This document shows, in pieces, positions 13,284 through 16,296 of a DNA stretch of 16,296 nucleotides. The DNA lies in NCBI GenBank assembly GCA_030620115.1, contig JAUXFG010000086.1, forward strand, positions 1 through 16,296, given 5' to 3'. Source of the DNA: Candidatus Fermentibacterota bacterium (GTDB lineage Bacteria > JAFGKV01). Within the stretch, counting starts at the first letter, position 1. Each line of letters starts with the position of its first letter. The notes beneath the pieces were generated by a model that worked only from the letters and a program-made list of their open reading frames with translations, was not told the DNA's origin and searched no databases. A program made the translations under genes and the position numbers.

Positions 13284-14534
13284 TCAGAAGGAATAGCATA
13301 CGACCATTGCATCGATCTCTTCGGCATCCTCTCCCCTGTCACGCGGTTTGACCCCAACCATGGCATGCGCGCAGGACAAGAAGTCGTGCACAACAACCAC
13401 ACGATCATTCAGAAGGAAGATCAGATCATCTCCTGGGTTTCCTTGGGCGTACAGCACCACTTGTTCCACGAAATGCCCCTCTGGATTGAACACGTCGTAG
13501 CTCGCTATGGCGCCCTCCGGGAGCCTCCACCTTCCCTCGCTTGTCTGCACCCAGATCTCATTATCGGATGATGCATGTAGGCCAACGATGTCCATGTGCA
13601 TATCACTGATCTCGAATGTCGACTCGGGCTTTACATGGCGGAAGCGAGCAAAGCTCCGTTCTGCTTCCTCCTTTTCTTCTTCATTTCGACGAACGCTCTC
13701 GTACTCGCGCTCTATCATCATCGTCTTTTGCCCCTCTGAGTCGAATACATGGATTGTGTAACCTTGGTATCCCAGAGCGGCATAGACTGCGCCATCGGGA
13801 CCCATACACCACCTATCTCCCAACCAGGTCATTTCGGTCTCACGCTTCTCCCCTTGCTTGGAGGACTTCGTCTCAATCCGGCGGCTGAGAAGAAGATTCT
13901 TCGGGTTCCCTTGGAGATCAAAGAGCCCAAGATATATGGCGCTTATTCGATTGTTGCCCTTCCATGCACATGTAGTGTAATGAATTGCCAGACGTTCCCC
14001 TGCCACCTTGGACCTCGACAAATTCACATAGGTCTCAAGTGAATCAGAATCATGTATCTGCGGAAGTAATGTTCCACCTGGGGTTCCATCCTTCTCGAAC
14101 AGCAGAAAACGGCCGGGAAATGATTCCGCGACTGCCAACCGCCCATCGGGCCACTGGAGCACCTGGAAGGGTCTACGAAATTCACCGGGGCCGTCGCCTT
14201 CCCGTCCTACGGATCCTATTCTCTCGCCGTCAGCGCTGTAAATCCACACGGTGTTCAGTTGAACATCGAGTAGGTAGATGTTCCTGTCGCGGTCCTCACA
14301 TACATCCGCTATGAGGCCAACCACATCTCCCTCATCCGCACCAATTCGCCATAGCTCTCGCAAGATGATGTCCCGCCGCCCGTGGAGAGGCTCGGCCGGA
14401 TTCTTCACATGCTTGATCCCCTCCTCCACGACCACCTCCCCTTCCCAATCAGCCATCACGGCTGACGCAGAAAGAAGGAGCATCATCATAGAAAAGATTG
14501 AACAGATGCGAACCATTCCAGGTCTCCTGGTCAT
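13284..14534 (-). CDS. Secreted 6-bladed beta-propeller protein
   Basis: A 416-residue exported protein. Residues 1-28 form a signal peptide (basic MTRRPGMVR, hydrophobic core, AVMA before DWEGE). The body has repeated propeller-blade features, best seen in IYLLDVQLNTVWIYSADGE followed by GSVGREGDGPGEF, a hallmark phrase of the NHL-like 6-bladed beta-propeller family (DUF5128-like). Such proteins are usually scaffolds or binding modules; no partner is evident. I chose ATG 14534 because AAGGAG sits six bases upstream and the signal peptide starts there; an in-frame ATG at 14582 adds 16 residues without support. The stop lies immediately beyond the right end of repeat element copy 2. Confidence 0.82.
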   Translation of the reverse strand: MTRRPGMVRICSIFSMMMLLLSASAVMADWEGEVVVEEGIKHVKNPAEPLHGRRDIILRELWRIGADEGDVVGLIADVCEDRDRNIYLLDVQLNTVWIYSADGERIGSVGREGDGPGEFRRPFQVLQWPDGRLAVAESFPGRFLLFEKDGTPGGTLLPQIHDSDSLETYVNLSRSKVAGERLAIHYTTCAWKGNNRISAIYLGLFDLQGNPKNLLLSRRIETKSSKQGEKRETEMTWLGDRWCMGPDGAVYAALGYQGYTIHVFDSEGQKTMMIEREYESVRRNEEEKEEAERSFARFRHVKPESTFEISDMHMDIVGLHASSDNEIWVQTSEGRWRLPEGAIASYDVFNPEGHFVEQVVLYAQGNPGDDLIFLLNDRVVVVHDFLSCAHAMVGVKPRDRGEDAEEIDAMVVCYSF

Positions 14535-14658
14535 GAGCATCTCCTTTGGGCTCGTCCAGAAATAATCCGAACACTCCGACATCTCTTCTTCAGGCCATCT
14601 TTGATCGATCCTCGCTCACATCCCGCATCGGATTCGGGACAGCTTCGCTTCGAAAACC

Positions 14659-14673
14659 GGTGAGAAGTCCGGG
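14659..14673 (-). repeat. Short dispersed repeat abutting the AbiEii stop codon
   Basis: On the - strand, CCCGGACTTCTCACC follows directly after the TAG stop of the toxin gene. The same 15-mer lies on the + strand at 5650-5664 after the rubredoxin gene. Confidence 0.65.
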
Positions 14674-15531
14674 CTAGGGTGACATCAGATTGATCAATTG
14701 ATCCAGTGCCTGGGAGAATAGCTCACGGGTCCACGCACTGAGACTATCCATCTCTTTTGCCATGATGAAACGTCTGACGTCGGCTCGTGCGACATCCCAA
14801 TCGATCTCTTTGATGCGATCCAGCATTGCCTCATAATACCACTTCGGTGTCACGCGAATAGACCTTCCGGACCATGTACCGTGTTGATCCAAGGCACTAC
14901 CGAGAAGATCGAGATCAGGAACGATCTTCTTCCCAGTGTACCAAAGAAAATCGTACCAGTCCCTACCTTTTGTGTACTCGCGACAAAGAAGCGCGTGTGA
15001 TTTCAAACCGAAGCTCGAAGGTAGCGTTTGTGTTGTAATAGCAGCGGTCAGAGGGAATGTGATGTACTTGGTCTCGAGCTGCGATCCCTCAGGAGGATTG
15101 GAATCGATCTCGAGTTTGATCCTCACCTTTCGATTCGAATGTCTCGGGAAAGGAAAATTAGACCGTTGGCCGACGAAATCCGTTTTTAGGAACACCTTTT
15201 TGACGGCCGTACTCGCTGATGATTTTTCCTGCAATTCAAAGCAAATCCCTTCTGCCTCGCAATCTGATTGAATGCGATCAACATACGGTTTCCACTGAAA
15301 TTGCGGGTCAGGTTTTCTAAGCAAGAAATCCAGATCCTCGGAGAAGCGGTTCATCCCGTAGAGAATGCGCAGGCAGGTACCACCATGAAACAGTGCCTGT
15401 GAAAAGAAGCGGGCACTGGAAAGGCTGGCGAGTACATAGTGTTGCAGTAGCTCGGACAAAGTACTCTCCTGCTCAATAGAGTTTGCGGGAGAGTAGTCGC
15501 GGAGTCTATCAGCCAGGATGTCGCCGATCAT
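14674..15531 (-). CDS. abiEii: AbiEii/AbiGii-family nucleotidyltransferase toxin
   Basis: A 285-residue toxin of the type IV toxin-antitoxin AbiE family, which carries a DNA polymerase beta-like nucleotidyltransferase fold and arrests growth, often giving phage resistance. Motif I is HGGTCLRILYG (49-59); motif II is RFSEDLDF (62-69) with metal-binding Asp66 and Asp68; motif III is KLEID (139-143); motif IV is KGRDWYDFLWY (188-198) with Asp191 and Asp194. All catalytic positions appear intact. Its ATG overlaps the antitoxin's stop by four bases. Substrate tRNA or protein is not deducible. Confidence 0.92.
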   Translation of the reverse strand: MIGDILADRLRDYSPANSIEQESTLSELLQHYVLASLSSARFFSQALFHGGTCLRILYGMNRFSEDLDFLLRKPDPQFQWKPYVDRIQSDCEAEGICFELQEKSSASTAVKKVFLKTDFVGQRSNFPFPRHSNRKVRIKLEIDSNPPEGSQLETKYITFPLTAAITTQTLPSSFGLKSHALLCREYTKGRDWYDFLWYTGKKIVPDLDLLGSALDQHGTWSGRSIRVTPKWYYEAMLDRIKEIDWDVARADVRRFIMAKEMDSLSAWTRELFSQALDQLINLMSP

Positions 15532-16181
15532 CGCCCGATCTCCGTTTTTAATCCGTTAAGGTATGTCCTTGTTCGCTTGTTCCCGATGCTCTGGCAGATC
15601 TCTCCGAAATCTTCCAACTGCATTGCTCGGAGATCGCCCTCTTCGATGCGCATAGAGACTGTAAGAAAGCGGCTACCGTCTTTTCCCCATGAGATATGTT
15701 TTCTGAGATAGATAAGATCGGCGATGGACCGAAGGGGGCTAGCTACAAACGCCCATCCATACTCATCTACTTTTTCCAAATTGACACCTGCCCGAGGATT
15801 GGCTGCAGGAACCCTCTGGAAAGTGAAGATTCCTAGTGGCGTAAGGAATTCTCTGCTTCGCCGGATCGTAACGCTGCTTATCTGGTGCACGGCCTCGGGA
15901 ATGAGCCCATGATGCGATAGCGCTGACTCGAGACTAATGTGGGATGGGGAATGGAGTAATGCTGCAACAACAAAGGGATGAGGGTGAGACCGTCGATATG
16001 CCTCTGTTAGGCAATAGACACCGGGCTTGATTCGGATAATTTCACCGTTGTGGACCGCACGGTAGATAAGGAGTTTTCGTGCCCCAGCTGAGGCCTTCGG
16101 AAACAGGTTCCGTACCACGATATCATCAAAGATGCCACCCGGCGGGTCCAATCTATACACTTGTTCAGTGAGTGTTTGCAA
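15528..16181 (-). CDS. abiEi: AbiEi-family antitoxin and transcriptional autorepressor
   Basis: A 217-residue partner of AbiEii. An N-terminal winged-helix domain (about 1-58) ends in the family's GEIIRIKPGVYCL wing, and the C-terminal domain contains SHISLESALSHHGLIPE (80-96) and ITS-like strands with TPLGIFTFQRV. In characterised AbiE systems this protein binds inverted repeats in its own promoter and neutralises the toxin without a stable complex. The start is TTG 16181, supported by GGAG six bases upstream. A perfect palindrome lies within the predicted promoter just upstream. Confidence 0.9.
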   Translation of the reverse strand: MQTLTEQVYRLDPPGGIFDDIVVRNLFPKASAGARKLLIYRAVHNGEIIRIKPGVYCLTEAYRRSHPHPFVVAALLHSPSHISLESALSHHGLIPEAVHQISSVTIRRSREFLTPLGIFTFQRVPAANPRAGVNLEKVDEYGWAFVASPLRSIADLIYLRKHISWGKDGSRFLTVSMRIEEGDLRAMQLEDFGEICQSIGNKRTRTYLNGLKTEIGR

Positions 16182-16200
16182 GGTTATCTCCGTTTTTTGC

Positions 16201-16235
16201 TGTCTATGTTACTAATTTAGTAACCTTGTCGCAAA
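16201..16235 (-). promoter_or_regulatory. AbiE promoter with embedded palindromic operator
   Basis: On the - strand, TTGCGA and TAACAT are separated by exactly 17 bases and each match four of six consensus positions. The palindrome GTTACTAATTTAGTAAC (16208-16224; 8-bp arms, one-base centre) fills the spacer and enters the -10 box. Binding here would block RNA polymerase, as expected for AbiEi autoregulation. The symmetry is seen; the operator role is inferred from the family. Confidence 0.6.
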
Positions 16236-16267
16236 AAAACAACTGGGGTATCTACTTGACTCCAGCG

Positions 16268-16285
16268 ACCACTACATGTTGTGGT
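16268..16285. repeat. 18-bp near-perfect palindrome at the right edge
   Basis: ACCACTACATGTTGTGGT is self-complementary except for one mismatched pair. It may be an operator or terminator stem belonging to a gene outside the window. Confidence 0.4.
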
Positions 16286-16296
16286 TGTCAGAATCC

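Noticed and set aside
14602-14650. Intrinsic terminator between the AbiE operon and the beta-propeller gene
   Set aside because: TCCCG and CGGGA near 14621-14639 form only a 5-bp stem with no T-run on either strand.

Overview
The window looks like part of the chromosome of an uncultured, mainly anaerobic bacterium. This rests on three things: a nif-type Fe-S cluster assembly pair beside an oxygen/NO detoxification set (rubredoxin, rubrerythrin, flavodiiron protein); sigma-54 control; and a DUF6754 membrane locus, a family I know mostly from uncultivated phyla. Intergenic regions are full of short dispersed repeats (the CTCAGAATGACA/AGATTCTTCG type, GTTCAGGGTTCGGGG phrases, TCCGCCAGCTGGCGGA palindromes), which is common in such genomes. 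I cannot assign a phylum from sequence alone.

Layout. Positions 1-821 are a repeat-rich leader with no convincing gene. From 822 to 7436 everything reads on the + strand: a sigma-54-dependent activator with a degenerate arsenate-reductase-like N-terminal domain; a near-consensus sigma-54 promoter just after its stop codon; a 67-residue protein of unknown function; a 440-bp repeat-filled gap; then nifU, nifS, rubredoxin, a rubrerythrin-family protein and a flavodiiron protein, closely packed with two 4-bp overlaps. A 400-bp hairpin-rich repeat element with inverted ends fills the convergent junction (about 7433-7837) and supplies the stop codons of both flanking genes.

From 16181 down to 7834 everything reads on the - strand: an AbiEi/AbiEii type IV toxin-antitoxin pair with a palindromic operator lying inside its promoter, a secreted 6-bladed beta-propeller protein, a second shorter copy of the inverted-end repeat element (about 13080-13282), then a tightly coupled operon of four membrane proteins (FN3-DUF6754, a 6-TM protein, a bitopic extracytoplasmic protein, a 6-TM protein) followed by a GT-C-like polytopic protein.

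How the genes may work together. The + strand set fits a stress regulon: rubredoxin passes electrons to the flavodiiron protein (O2 or NO reduction) and to rubrerythrin (peroxide reduction), while NifU/NifS rebuild damaged Fe-S clusters. The sigma-54 activator, with a phosphatase-fold domain that has lost its nucleophile and a cysteine-rich PAS domain, is a plausible redox-responsive switch. The - strand four-gene membrane operon is the best candidate for an undescribed complex.
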